64,000 nucleotides of DNA from Limivivens faecihominis (lineage in GTDB: Bacteria > Bacillota > Clostridia > Lachnospirales > Lachnospiraceae), in NCBI RefSeq assembly GCF_020686945.1, contig NZ_JAJEPR010000002.1:1-64000 (forward strand), written 5' to 3'. Positions within the stretch are counted from its first letter, which is position 1; each line of letters begins with the position of its first letter. Below the pieces are notes generated by a model. It searched no databases, was not told the DNA's origin, and worked only from the letters and a program-made list of their open reading frames with translations. This document shows positions 27,596 to 35,637 of this stretch, piece by piece. The translations under genes were made by a program, and so were the position numbers.

Positions 27596-28348
27596 ATGAA
27601 GGAAAAAATGAAAAAAAGCTTACTGAGCCTTGCACTGGTTGTGTGCATGGTATGCCTGTCCTGCGTGACTGTTTTTGCCGCAAAGGATAAAGTGCTGACC
27701 GAGGATCAGGTGGCTTCCTACAAATCTGGCGCTGTAAAAGTGATTGAACAGATTGCGGGACTTTCCGATGAAGAGATTCAGAACTATCTGGATCAGGATG
27801 ATGATTTTGTTACAGCAGCCCTGACTTCCTGGGACAATGCCAAGGATGAGCTGGGTGCCTATGTGGAAGTCGGCGATCAGACTGTTACCACCGATGGAAA
27901 TAATGTAATCATCAATTCCGATGTCACCTACGAGAACAAGACAGCAGATGTGGAGCTGATTGTCAACTCCAAGACCAACACATCCGAGAGTATGGCTTTC
28001 AACATCAACTACACCATGGGTGAGAAGATGGAGCAGGCCGGTCTGAATACTCTGATGGGTCTTGGTATCGTATTCCTGATGCTGATCTTCTTAAGCTTCC
28101 TGATCAGCCAGTTCAAGCATATCAGCAAGCTGACAGAGAAAAACAAGCCCGCAGCTCCGGCAGCACTTGCTCCCGCTCCTGCACCCGCAGTTGTCGAGGA
28201 GGAGCCGGAAGAAGAGCTTGCCGATGACGGAGAACTGGTGGCAGTTATCGCAGCAGCCATCGCCGCATACGAGGGAAGCACCAGCACCGACGGTTTTGTT
28301 GTCCGCTCGATCAAGAGATCAAAAACCAATAAGTGGAAAAGAGCATAA
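27596..28348 (+). CDS. OadG-like delta subunit, membrane-anchored
   Basis: A 250-aa protein with a signal-like N-terminus (hydrophobic to about residue 30), an extracellular domain of about 110 residues rich in Asp and Thr, one membrane span (about 145-167, LGIVFLMLIFLSFL), a Pro/Ala linker and a short C-terminal motif LVAVIAAAIAAYEG. The last two parts match the OadG/MmdD family, which holds the pump complex together and binds the biotin protein. The external domain is an addition to the short OadG fold. Start ATG 27596 is eight bases after AGAGAGG; an upstream GTG overlaps that site. Confidence 0.8.
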   Translation: MKEKMKKSLLSLALVVCMVCLSCVTVFAAKDKVLTEDQVASYKSGAVKVIEQIAGLSDEEIQNYLDQDDDFVTAALTSWDNAKDELGAYVEVGDQTVTTDGNNVIINSDVTYENKTADVELIVNSKTNTSESMAFNINYTMGEKMEQAGLNTLMGLGIVFLMLIFLSFLISQFKHISKLTEKNKPAAPAALAPAPAPAVVEEEPEEELADDGELVAVIAAAIAAYEGSTSTDGFVVRSIKRSKTNKWKRA

Positions 28349-28369
28349 GCAATAGGAGGAAGAATTCAA

Positions 28370-28741
28370 ATGAAAACTTATACAATCACCGTTAATGGAA
28401 CCGCATATGACGTAACCGTTGAAGAGGGTAACGGAACCGCTGCTCCGGCAGCCGCTCCGAAAGCAGCACCGAAGGCTGCTCCCAAGGCTGCTCCGAAAGC
28501 AGCACCGAAGGCTTCCGCAGGAGCAGGTTCTGTAAAAGTAACCGCTTCTGTTCCGGGTAAAGTCGTAAAGATCGAAGCATCTGTCGGACAGGCTGTAAAA
28601 GCCGGTGACAGCATCGTGATCGTAGAGGCAATGAAAATGGAGATCCCGGTTGTCGCTCCGCAGGACGGCACCGTAGCAAGCATTGAAGTAGCAGCAGGCG
28701 ACGCAGTAGAGAACGGCAGCACCCTGGCAACACTGAACTAA
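28370..28741 (+). CDS. Biotin carboxyl carrier protein of the decarboxylase
   Basis: A 123-aa biotin carrier. The C-terminal biotinyl domain (about 53-123) carries the EAMKM motif with Lys89 as biotinylation site. It is joined to an N-terminal segment (1-20) by a flexible linker with repeated APKA units (about 25-48), as in MmdC and the transcarboxylase 1.3S subunit. Ribosome site AGGAGGAAG before ATG 28370. It is the only biotin domain in the operon, so both carboxyltransferases (26145 and 29978) presumably share it. Confidence 0.93.
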   Translation: MKTYTITVNGTAYDVTVEEGNGTAAPAAAPKAAPKAAPKAAPKAAPKASAGAGSVKVTASVPGKVVKIEASVGQAVKAGDSIVIVEAMKMEIPVVAPQDGTVASIEVAAGDAVENGSTLATLN

Positions 28742-28760
28742 TCAAATTGGAGGTAGAAAC

Positions 28761-29909
28761 ATGTCATATGTAGCTGATACATTGTCGAATCTGATCCATC
28801 AGACGGCATTTTTTAACCTGACATGGGGTAACTACCTGATGATACTGGTTGCGTGCGTTTTCCTGTATCTGGCAATCCGCAAGGGCTTTGAGCCCCTTTT
28901 GCTGGTACCCATCGCATTTGGTATGCTTCTGGTAAATATTTATCCTGACATCATGTACAGTGCGGAAGAAGCTTCAAACGGAGCGCCGGGCCTTTTCCAT
29001 GTATTCTATATCCTGGATGAGTGGAGTATCCTGCCGTCCCTGATCTTCATGGGCGTAGGAGCGATGACAGACTTCGGTCCCCTGATCGCAAACCCGAAGA
29101 GTTTCCTTCTGGGAGCAGCAGCACAGCTCGGTATTTACGTTGCTTATTTCCTGGCAATCTTCCTGGGCTTCAATGGAGCAGCAGCAGCAGCCATCTCCAT
29201 CATCGGTGGTGCTGACGGCCCGACCTCCATTTTCCTGGCAGGTAAACTGGGACAGACCGCTCTGATGGGACCCATCGCTGTGGCCGCTTATTCCTATATG
29301 TCCCTGGTGCCGATCATCCAGCCGCCTATCATGAAAGCTCTGACCACCGAGAAAGAGCGGAAGATCAAGATGGAGCAGCTCCGTCCGGTATCCAAACTGG
29401 AGAAGATCCTCTTCCCGGTTGTGATCACCATCGTTGTCTGCCTGATCCTTCCGACCACCGCTCCCCTGGTTGGTATGCTGATGCTTGGTAACCTGTTCCG
29501 TGAGTCCGGCGTTGTAAAACAGCTGACCGAGACCGCTTCCAACGCTCTGATGTATATCGTCGTTATCCTGCTGGGTACTTCCGTAGGAGCATCCACCAGC
29601 GCAGAGGCTTTCCTGAACCTGGATACCCTGAAGATCGTTGTCCTTGGTCTGGTTGCCTTCGCTTTCGGTACCGCAGGCGGTGTTCTTCTCGGAAAGGTTA
29701 TGTGCAAGCTGACCCATGGAAAGATCAATCCGCTGATCGGTTCTGCCGGCGTATCTGCCGTTCCCATGGCAGCACGAGTATCTCAGAAAGTAGGTGCGGA
29801 GGCTGATCCGACCAACTTCCTTCTGATGCATGCAATGGGGCCCAACGTAGCAGGTGTTATCGGTACTGCTGTAGCAGCAGGTACCTTCATGGCTATCTTT
29901 GGAGTATAA
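28761..29909 (+). CDS. oadB: Sodium-pumping decarboxylase beta subunit
   Basis: The beta subunit decarboxylates carboxybiotin and couples this to Na+ export. The 382-aa protein is hydrophobic with about 9-11 membrane segments. It contains the conserved GVGAMTDFGPLIANPKS region with the membrane-embedded Asp, the ISIIGGADGPTSIF motif and GPNVAGVIGTAVAAG near the C-terminus. These are family hallmarks shared by OadB, MmdB and GcdB, so the symbol reflects family rather than substrate. Confidence 0.93.
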   Translation: MSYVADTLSNLIHQTAFFNLTWGNYLMILVACVFLYLAIRKGFEPLLLVPIAFGMLLVNIYPDIMYSAEEASNGAPGLFHVFYILDEWSILPSLIFMGVGAMTDFGPLIANPKSFLLGAAAQLGIYVAYFLAIFLGFNGAAAAAISIIGGADGPTSIFLAGKLGQTALMGPIAVAAYSYMSLVPIIQPPIMKALTTEKERKIKMEQLRPVSKLEKILFPVVITIVVCLILPTTAPLVGMLMLGNLFRESGVVKQLTETASNALMYIVVILLGTSVGASTSAEAFLNLDTLKIVVLGLVAFAFGTAGGVLLGKVMCKLTHGKINPLIGSAGVSAVPMAARVSQKVGAEADPTNFLLMHAMGPNVAGVIGTAVAAGTFMAIFGV

Positions 29910-29924
29910 TAATAAAACACTGAT

Positions 29925-29955
29925 GCTGTCCGGGAGACGTAAAAATCCGGACAGC
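29925..29955 (+). other. Intergenic hairpin without T-run
   Basis: GCTGTCCGG (29925-29933) pairs perfectly with CCGGACAGC (29947-29955). No T-run follows, so it is more likely an mRNA processing or stability element between oadB and oadA than a terminator. Confidence 0.6.
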
Positions 29956-29977
29956 TGCAATAAATGGAGGTTTAGTA

Positions 29978-31390
29978 ATGTCTGAAATCGAAAAAAAACC
30001 GATTAAAATTACTGAGACCATTCTGCGTGATGCCCATCAGTCTCTGATCGCCACCAGAATGACCACAGAGCAGATGCTTCCCATCGTAGAAACAATGGAT
30101 AAAGTAGGCTACCATTCCGTAGAGTGCTGGGGCGGCGCTACTTTTGATGCATCTCTTCGTTTCCTTCACGAAGATCCATGGGAGAGACTTCGTAAATTCC
30201 GTGATGGCTTCAAACACACCAAACTGCAGATGCTGTTCCGTGGACAGAACATTCTGGGTTATCGTCCCTACGCAGATGATGTGGTAGAGTATTTTGTACA
30301 GAAATCCATCGCAAACGGTATTGATATCATCCGTATCTTTGACTGTCTGAACGATCTCCGTAACCTGGAGACTGCAGTAAAGGCTGCCAACAAAGAGAAC
30401 GGACATGCACAGGTAGCCCTGTCCTATACCCTGGGTGATGCTTACACTTTGGACTACTGGACCAAGACAGCAAAAGAGATCGAGGAGATGGGTGCAAACT
30501 CCATCTGTATCAAGGATATGGCAGGCCTGCTCCTTCCGTATACCGCAACCGATCTTGTGAAAGCACTGAAAGAGACCGTTAAGATCCCGATCCAGTTGCA
30601 TTCTCACTATACTTCCGGTGTTGCTTCCATGACTTACATGAAAGCCGTAGAGGCTGGTGTTGATGTGATCGATACCGCTATTTCCCCGTTTGCACTGGGT
30701 ACTTCCCAGCCTGCAACCGAGGTTATGGTTGAGACCTTCAAGGGTACTCCCTATGATTCCGGTCTGGACCAGAAGCTTCTGGCTGAGATCGCTGACTACT
30801 TCCGTCCGATCCGTGACGAGGCTCTGGACAGCGGCCTTCTGAATCCGAAGAACCTGGGCGTAAACATCAAGACTCTGCTGTATCAGGTACCGGGCGGAAT
30901 GCTTTCCAACCTGACCAGTCAGCTGAAAGAGCAGCACGCAGAGGACAAGTTCTACGATGTGCTTGAGGAAGTTCCGAGAGTAAGAAAAGACCTCGGTGAG
31001 CCGCCTCTGGTTACTCCGTCCTCTCAGATCGTTGGTACACAGGCTGTATTCAATGTCATCATGGGCGAGCGTTACAAGATGGTTACCAAGGAGACAAAGG
31101 ATGTTCTCTGTGGTAAGTACGGAAAGACCGTAAAACCCTTCAACAAAGAAGTACAGAAGAAGTGCATCGGCGATGCAGAAGTTATCACCTGCCGTCCGGC
31201 AGACCTTCTGAAACCGGAACTCGAGACTCTGGAAAAAGAGATGGCTCAGTACAAAGAGCAGCCGGAGGACGTTCTGTCCTACGCTCTGTTCCCGCAGGTA
31301 GCTACTGACTTCTTCAAATACAGAGAAGCTCAGCAGACCAAAGTGGATCCGACCAAGGCAGACACCAAGGATAAGGCTTATCCCGTATAA
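29978..31390 (+). CDS. oadA: Pyruvate/oxaloacetate carboxyltransferase (OadA/transcarboxylase 5S type)
   Basis: TIM-barrel carboxyltransferase acting on oxaloacetate or pyruvate. The 470-aa protein starts with ITETILRDAHQSLIATRM, whose Asp and later HSHYTSG supply metal ligands, and has the FDCLNDLRNLE and SICIKDMAGLL motifs including the likely carbamylated or catalytic Lys region. It stops after the PYC_OADA domain and lacks the C-terminal biotin domain of classic OadA, so it must use the separate carrier at 28370. This equals the 5S subunit of transcarboxylase or the PycB core. Last gene of the operon; a strong terminator follows. Confidence 0.93.
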   Translation: MSEIEKKPIKITETILRDAHQSLIATRMTTEQMLPIVETMDKVGYHSVECWGGATFDASLRFLHEDPWERLRKFRDGFKHTKLQMLFRGQNILGYRPYADDVVEYFVQKSIANGIDIIRIFDCLNDLRNLETAVKAANKENGHAQVALSYTLGDAYTLDYWTKTAKEIEEMGANSICIKDMAGLLLPYTATDLVKALKETVKIPIQLHSHYTSGVASMTYMKAVEAGVDVIDTAISPFALGTSQPATEVMVETFKGTPYDSGLDQKLLAEIADYFRPIRDEALDSGLLNPKNLGVNIKTLLYQVPGGMLSNLTSQLKEQHAEDKFYDVLEEVPRVRKDLGEPPLVTPSSQIVGTQAVFNVIMGERYKMVTKETKDVLCGKYGKTVKPFNKEVQKKCIGDAEVITCRPADLLKPELETLEKEMAQYKEQPEDVLSYALFPQVATDFFKYREAQQTKVDPTKADTKDKAYPV

Positions 31391-31404
31391 TAAAAATGAC
31401 TGAT

Positions 31405-31444
31405 GAAAGACCAGTTGTAGGAAACTGCAGCTGGTCTTTTTTTC
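31405..31444 (+). terminator. Terminator of the decarboxylase operon
   Basis: AAGACCAG and CTGGTCTT form the stem around a partly paired inner region, followed by a run of T (about 31436-31442). Confidence 0.88.
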
Positions 31445-31527
31445 TGCCAATCTGGTGTTTACAAGAGAGCGGGATTTTGTTATCATAGAGGTATCGATTC
31501 GGGAAACAGGAAAAGGAGGTGAGCTCC

Positions 31528-32073
31528 ATGTCAATGACAGGAAAGAGAAGAAAGGCCACAGCTTTGCTGGTCGTCTTTTTTGTACTGTTTTCGGCCCTTT
31601 ATCTCAGTATGGGAATGGAAAATGGCGGGACGGAGAGCGGGAGCGCCGCCTCTGTCGTTACATGGAGGAGCGAACGGTTTTCTGTGACGGAGCAGGTAAA
31701 TGTGGAGGAACTCTCCGGAGTCCGTTCGCTGATGCTCCGGCTGTTTCCCGGAATGAGACGCCATGCGGAGGAGAAGGAGAGCGGAACGCTTACCTTTACG
31801 CTGGAGTTTTTGTGTGTGCTCTATTTTCTCCTGAGGCTTCGTTTTATCCGCATGACAGGGGAGCAGGCGGAGGCCTGTATTTCCCTGAAAGAGGCAGTGA
31901 TCCGCTATATACACAGGCAGGACGGACAGAAGGATAAATCCGGTCATAAAACAGAAAAGAACCAATTGTTTTATGAAAAAATGACCGGAGGTTATACATA
32001 TGGGAATAAACATTTTTGCAGGAGTTCTGATCGTGATCGTTGTTGTGGCAACCGCATATGCTGTCTGGCATGA
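31528..32073 (+). CDS. Small membrane protein of unknown function
   Basis: I do not recognise this 181-aa protein. It has an N-terminal hydrophobic segment (about 11-28), a polar external-looking stretch, and a second hydrophobic segment (about 90-107, LEFLCVLYFLLRLRF), followed by a charged tail. The ribosome site AAAAGGAGGTG (31511-31521) with ATG 31528 is excellent. The last 25 residues are Cys/Arg-rich and overlap the well-supported 27-codon gene at 32000 in another frame, so the natural C-terminus may be earlier in relatives, or a frameshift may have extended it. No neighbour suggests a role. Confidence 0.5.
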   Translation: MSMTGKRRKATALLVVFFVLFSALYLSMGMENGGTESGSAASVVTWRSERFSVTEQVNVEELSGVRSLMLRLFPGMRRHAEEKESGTLTFTLEFLCVLYFLLRLRFIRMTGEQAEACISLKEAVIRYIHRQDGQKDKSGHKTEKNQLFYEKMTGGYTYGNKHFCRSSDRDRCCGNRICCLA

Positions 32074-32083
32074 GCTTCACTGA
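32000..32083 (+). CDS. 27-aa single-span membrane peptide
   Basis: ATG 32000, preceded by GGAGG at about 31987-31990, encodes 27 residues: MGINIFAGVLIVIVVVATAY then AVWHELH. It is one membrane span with a short polar end. It overlaps the end of the 181-aa reading frame and lies 37 bases ahead of the SIS-domain gene. The combination of a clean ribosome site, no frame disruption and a textbook membrane span supports a real small protein. Function unknown. Confidence 0.6.
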   Translation: MGINIFAGVLIVIVVVATAYAVWHELH

Positions 32084-32120
32084 CAAAAGAAAAAGAGTGG
32101 AAAGATGAGGAAAAAGTGAC

Positions 32121-32879
32121 ATGAGTACATTTCAGGAACTGCTGGAAAAAATGGGGCTGAAAGGGCATAAGGAGAATACGGAAGCCCTGGGCTTTTCCGA
32201 ACGCATGAAAAAGATGTTCCATATGAAGGAAAAATTCGCGGAGATACCCGAAAAAGAGGTGCTGACGGAGATCCTTCAGTCGGATATGGAGAACATCAGA
32301 GGGACGATGGAAAGCCTGGATAAGGATACCTTTTCTATGGCGGCGGAGCTGATCCAGAATGCGAAAAAAATCTACATCGTAGGAATCCGAAGCTGCGAGC
32401 CCCTGGCAGATTTCCTGGGCTTTTACCTCAATATGTTATTTGATGAGGTCCATGTGGTACGGACCAACAGTGCCAGCGAAATTTTTGAGCAGCTGATGCG
32501 GATCGGGGCAGGCGATGTTCTGATCGGCATCAGCTTTCCGAAATATTCCATGCGGACCGTGAAGGCCATGGAGCTGGCCAACAGCCGGAGCGCCGGGGTG
32601 ATTTCCATTACAGACAGCATTCATTCGCCGCTGAATCTCTATTCTTCCTGCAATCTCATTGCAAGAAGCGAGATGGCGTCAGTGGTGGACTCCCTGACGG
32701 CTCCGTTGAGCGTGATCAATGCGCTGATCGTGGCTCTCTGCCTCAAAAATCAGGATTCCTTAAAGCAGTCCATTGAGACTCTGGATCAGCTTTATGACGA
32801 TTATCAGATTTACGGCAGAGACGAGATGGACCTTTCCGGCGGAGAGATCGAGATCTTCCACCAGGGAAGCAGGGTATGA
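32121..32879 (+). CDS. SIS-domain protein, RpiR-like without an intact HTH
   Basis: A 252-aa protein with a sugar isomerase (SIS) domain (about 75-210) carrying IYIVGIRSCEPLADFLGFYL and VLIGISFPKYSMRTV, as in the RpiR/MurR regulators that bind phosphosugars. Those regulators usually have about 75 residues of helix-turn-helix first. Here only about 25 residues resembling the end of that domain (LLEKMGLKGHKE) precede the linker, so DNA binding looks lost. ATG 32121 follows GAGGAAAAAG. It overlaps nothing and is 13 bases before the flavoprotein gene, indicating cotranscription. Confidence 0.8.
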   Translation: MSTFQELLEKMGLKGHKENTEALGFSERMKKMFHMKEKFAEIPEKEVLTEILQSDMENIRGTMESLDKDTFSMAAELIQNAKKIYIVGIRSCEPLADFLGFYLNMLFDEVHVVRTNSASEIFEQLMRIGAGDVLIGISFPKYSMRTVKAMELANSRSAGVISITDSIHSPLNLYSSCNLIARSEMASVVDSLTAPLSVINALIVALCLKNQDSLKQSIETLDQLYDDYQIYGRDEMDLSGGEIEIFHQGSRV

Positions 32880-32892
32880 GAAGGAGAAAAAG

Positions 32893-34119
32893 ATGAAAAA
32901 AGTTCTGGTTATCGGCGGCGGAGCTGCCGGAATGTTTGCGGCGATCTCAGCGGCGGAGGAAGGCCACGAGGTCCATCTGTTTGAAAAAAATGAAAAATGC
33001 GGAAAAAAGCTGTACATCACAGGAAAGGGCCGTTGCAATCTCACGAATGCGTGCGAGATGGAGGAACTTTTCAACAACGTCTGCAGCAACAGCAAATTTC
33101 TCTACAGTTCGTTCTATGGCTTCACCAATCAGGATGCGATTGCCTTCTTCGAGGAGAACGGCACGAAGACCAAGGTGGAGCGGGGGGAGAGAGTCTTTCC
33201 TCTGTCCGATCATTCTTCTGACGTGATCGGAGCACTCACGAGAAAGATGCGTGCGCTGGGCGTTCAGGTACATTTAAATATAGAAGTAAAAGAAATTCTC
33301 ACGGAAGAAAATAAGGTGACAGGCCTTCTTTTTTCGGACGGAACGAAGGAAATGGGAGATGTGGTGATTTTGGCTACCGGCGGTCTTTCCTATGCCAGCA
33401 CGGGCTCCACGGGCGACGGCTACCGCTTTGCAGAAAAGCTGGGCCATAAGATCACGGAGCTTTCCCCTGCTCTGGTTCCGATGAATGTGAAAGAGGAGGA
33501 CTGTAAGCGGCTCCAGGGCCTGTCGCTCAAAAATGTCCGCGTTTCCTTTTCTGCCGGAAAGAAATGTTTTTATGAGGATTTTGGCGAGATGATGTTCACC
33601 CATTTCGGCGTGACAGGACCGCTGATCCTGAGCGCCAGCAGCCAGATCCCGAAGAAATTCCGAGGGCAGGAGCTGACTCTTTCCATCGATCTCAAGCCGG
33701 CCCTTACGCCGGAACAGCTGGACGACCGGCTCTTAAGAGATTTTTCCAGGGAGAAAAATAAACAGTTCAAAAACGTTTTGGGAGGCCTTTTCCCGTCGAA
33801 ACTCATCCCGATTATGGTGGAAAGATCAGGAATTGAGCCTGAAAAACAGGTAAATGCCATAGAAAAGGCAGAAAGATTGCAATTTGTAGAAAAAATTAAA
33901 AATTTTAGGTTGACCGTAACCGGACTCAGAGATTATAATGAAGCTATTATTACCAGAGGCGGAATCTGTGTGAAGGAGGTCAATCCTTCGACCATGGAAT
34001 CCAAGCTGGTATCCGGACTGTTTTTCGCAGGTGAGGTCTTGGATCTGGATGCTCTTACCGGAGGCTTTAATCTTCAGATTGCCTGGTCCACCGCCTATGC
34101 AGCCGGAAAAGGAGTTTAG
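32893..34119 (+). CDS. BaiN/HI0933-family NAD(P)/FAD-dependent oxidoreductase
   Basis: A 408-aa flavoprotein with an N-terminal dinucleotide-binding motif (VLVIGGGAAGMFAAISAAEEG, residues about 4-24), CGKKLYITGKGRCNLTNAC next, and the C-terminal FFAGEVLDLDALTGGFNLQIAWSTAYAAG that is the hallmark of the HI0933/YhiN family. Some members are annotated as bile-acid BaiN-like reductases, but the physiological substrate of most is unknown. Start ATG 32893 follows AAGGAGAAAAAG. It lies in a run with cmk, ispH and the S1 gene, a common clostridial order. Confidence 0.93.
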   Translation: MKKVLVIGGGAAGMFAAISAAEEGHEVHLFEKNEKCGKKLYITGKGRCNLTNACEMEELFNNVCSNSKFLYSSFYGFTNQDAIAFFEENGTKTKVERGERVFPLSDHSSDVIGALTRKMRALGVQVHLNIEVKEILTEENKVTGLLFSDGTKEMGDVVILATGGLSYASTGSTGDGYRFAEKLGHKITELSPALVPMNVKEEDCKRLQGLSLKNVRVSFSAGKKCFYEDFGEMMFTHFGVTGPLILSASSQIPKKFRGQELTLSIDLKPALTPEQLDDRLLRDFSREKNKQFKNVLGGLFPSKLIPIMVERSGIEPEKQVNAIEKAERLQFVEKIKNFRLTVTGLRDYNEAIITRGGICVKEVNPSTMESKLVSGLFFAGEVLDLDALTGGFNLQIAWSTAYAAGKGV

Positions 34120-34129
34120 GAGGTTATCA

Positions 34130-34801
34130 ATGGGATTCAACATTGCGATTGACGGACCGGCCGGCGCTGGCAAAAGCACCATTGCACGCCGGACGGCCCA
34201 GGAGCTCTCCTTTATCTATGTAGATACAGGAGCTCTTTACCGTGCCTTGGCAGTCTTTCTTGTGGATGAGGGGATCTCTCCGGAGGACACAGAGAAAGTG
34301 GGAGAGGCCGTAAAGAGTGTAAAGGTATCAATTGCCTACGAAAACGGAGAGCAGCAAGTACTGGTAAATGGTAAAAATGTGACAAGTCGTCTCCGGGCAG
34401 AGGCTGTCGGCAACATGGCGTCCAGGGTTTCGGCCATACCGGCGGTTCGGGCAGCTCTTCTGGATCTTCAGAGAGATCTGGCGAAGGCCCATGACGTCCT
34501 GATGGACGGAAGAGACATCGGCACCAACGTTCTGCCTGAAGCTGAGCTGAAGATTTATCTCACGGCCAGCGTGGAGACCAGAGCAGAGCGCCGCTATAAG
34601 GAATTACAGGAGAAGGGCGAGAAGAAAGATTTCTCTGCGATCAAGGAAGAGATCGAAAAGAGGGATTACCAGGATATGACCCGTGCTATCGCTCCTTTAA
34701 AACAGGCGGAGGATGCCGTTTACCTGGATACATCCCATATGAATATTGATGAGGTGGTCGAGGCCATCAAGAAACTGTATCGGGAGCGTAAGGAAGCATG
34801 A
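34130..34801 (+). CDS. cmk: Cytidylate kinase
   Basis: Phosphorylates CMP and dCMP. The 223-aa protein has the P-loop GPAGAGKST at 9-17, YVDTGALYRA next, the CMP-specific insert, and DGRDIGTNVLPEAELKIYL. Start ATG 34130 is five bases after GGAGGTT. The stop overlaps ispH by four bases (ATGA). cmk followed by ispH and an S1 gene is a conserved Clostridia arrangement. Confidence 0.96.
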   Translation: MGFNIAIDGPAGAGKSTIARRTAQELSFIYVDTGALYRALAVFLVDEGISPEDTEKVGEAVKSVKVSIAYENGEQQVLVNGKNVTSRLRAEAVGNMASRVSAIPAVRAALLDLQRDLAKAHDVLMDGRDIGTNVLPEAELKIYLTASVETRAERRYKELQEKGEKKDFSAIKEEIEKRDYQDMTRAIAPLKQAEDAVYLDTSHMNIDEVVEAIKKLYRERKEA

Positions 34802-35637
34802 AAGTGATCCGCGCGAAGACCGCAGGCTTTTGCTTTGGCGTGAAGCGGGCCGTAAATACGGTTTATGAAGAGGTGGAGAAGGGCGTTGGCCCCATTTACA
34901 CCTACGGACCCATCATTCACAACGAAGAGGTGGTCCATGATCTGGAGAAAAAAGGCGTCTCTGTCCTCAATTCTCCGGAAGAACTTGAGACAGTCACGAA
35001 AGGGACCGTGATCATCCGATCCCACGGCGTGTCCCGGGACATTTATGAGATCATTGAGAAAAACGGACTTCATCTGGTGGATGCCACCTGTCCCTTTGTC
35101 CTGAAAATCCATAATATCGTCCAAAAAGAGAGCGAAGCAGGAAAAAATATCATCATCATCGGAAACGGCAACCATCCGGAAGTGGAAGGAATCAAAGGCT
35201 GGTGCTCCACCGAAGCTTTTGTGCTGGAATCAGAAAAAGAAGCTGAGAATTTTTCCTACAATGGAGAAAAAAAGCTTTGTGTCGTGTCTCAGACGACATT
35301 TAATTACAAGAAATTTAATAATTTAGTTGAAATTCTTGAAAAAAAGGGTTATGATATACATGTTTTAAATACGATCTGCAATGCGACCGAGGAGCGCCAG
35401 ACAGAAGCCCGTCGGATTGCAAAAGAGGTGGATGCAATGATTGTCATTGGCGGCAGGCAGAGCAGCAACACCCAGAAGTTATTTGAAATATGCAAACAAG
35501 AATGTGAAAATACTTACTATATACAGACACTAGATGATTTGGATGTGCATTCACTACAATCCGTTAGTTGCGTAGGTATTACCGCAGGGGCATCAACCCC
35601 AAATAATATTATTGAGGAGGTTCAAAACAATGTCTGA
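34798..35637 (+). CDS. ispH: 4-hydroxy-3-methylbut-2-enyl diphosphate reductase
   Basis: Last step of the MEP isoprenoid pathway, an iron-sulfur enzyme. The 279-aa protein has the three cluster cysteines Cys12 (GFCFGVKRA), Cys98 (DATCPFV) and Cys194 (TICNATEERQ), and the ITAGASTPN motif near the C-terminus. In many Clostridia this protein is fused to ribosomal protein S1. Here the ispH frame stops at 35637, eight bases into a separate S1 gene in another frame. The 3' third (35300-35600) is AT-richer than its neighbours. Confidence 0.96.
   Translation: MKVIRAKTAGFCFGVKRAVNTVYEEVEKGVGPIYTYGPIIHNEEVVHDLEKKGVSVLNSPEELETVTKGTVIIRSHGVSRDIYEIIEKNGLHLVDATCPFVLKIHNIVQKESEAGKNIIIIGNGNHPEVEGIKGWCSTEAFVLESEKEAENFSYNGEKKLCVVSQTTFNYKKFNNLVEILEKKGYDIHVLNTICNATEERQTEARRIAKEVDAMIVIGGRQSSNTQKLFEICKQECENTYYIQTLDDLDVHSLQSVSCVGITAGASTPNNIIEEVQNNV

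Noticed and set aside
29972..31534. 520-codon minus-strand frame opposite oadA
   Set aside because: Shadow frame with no ribosome site; the plus strand encodes an intact OadA family protein.
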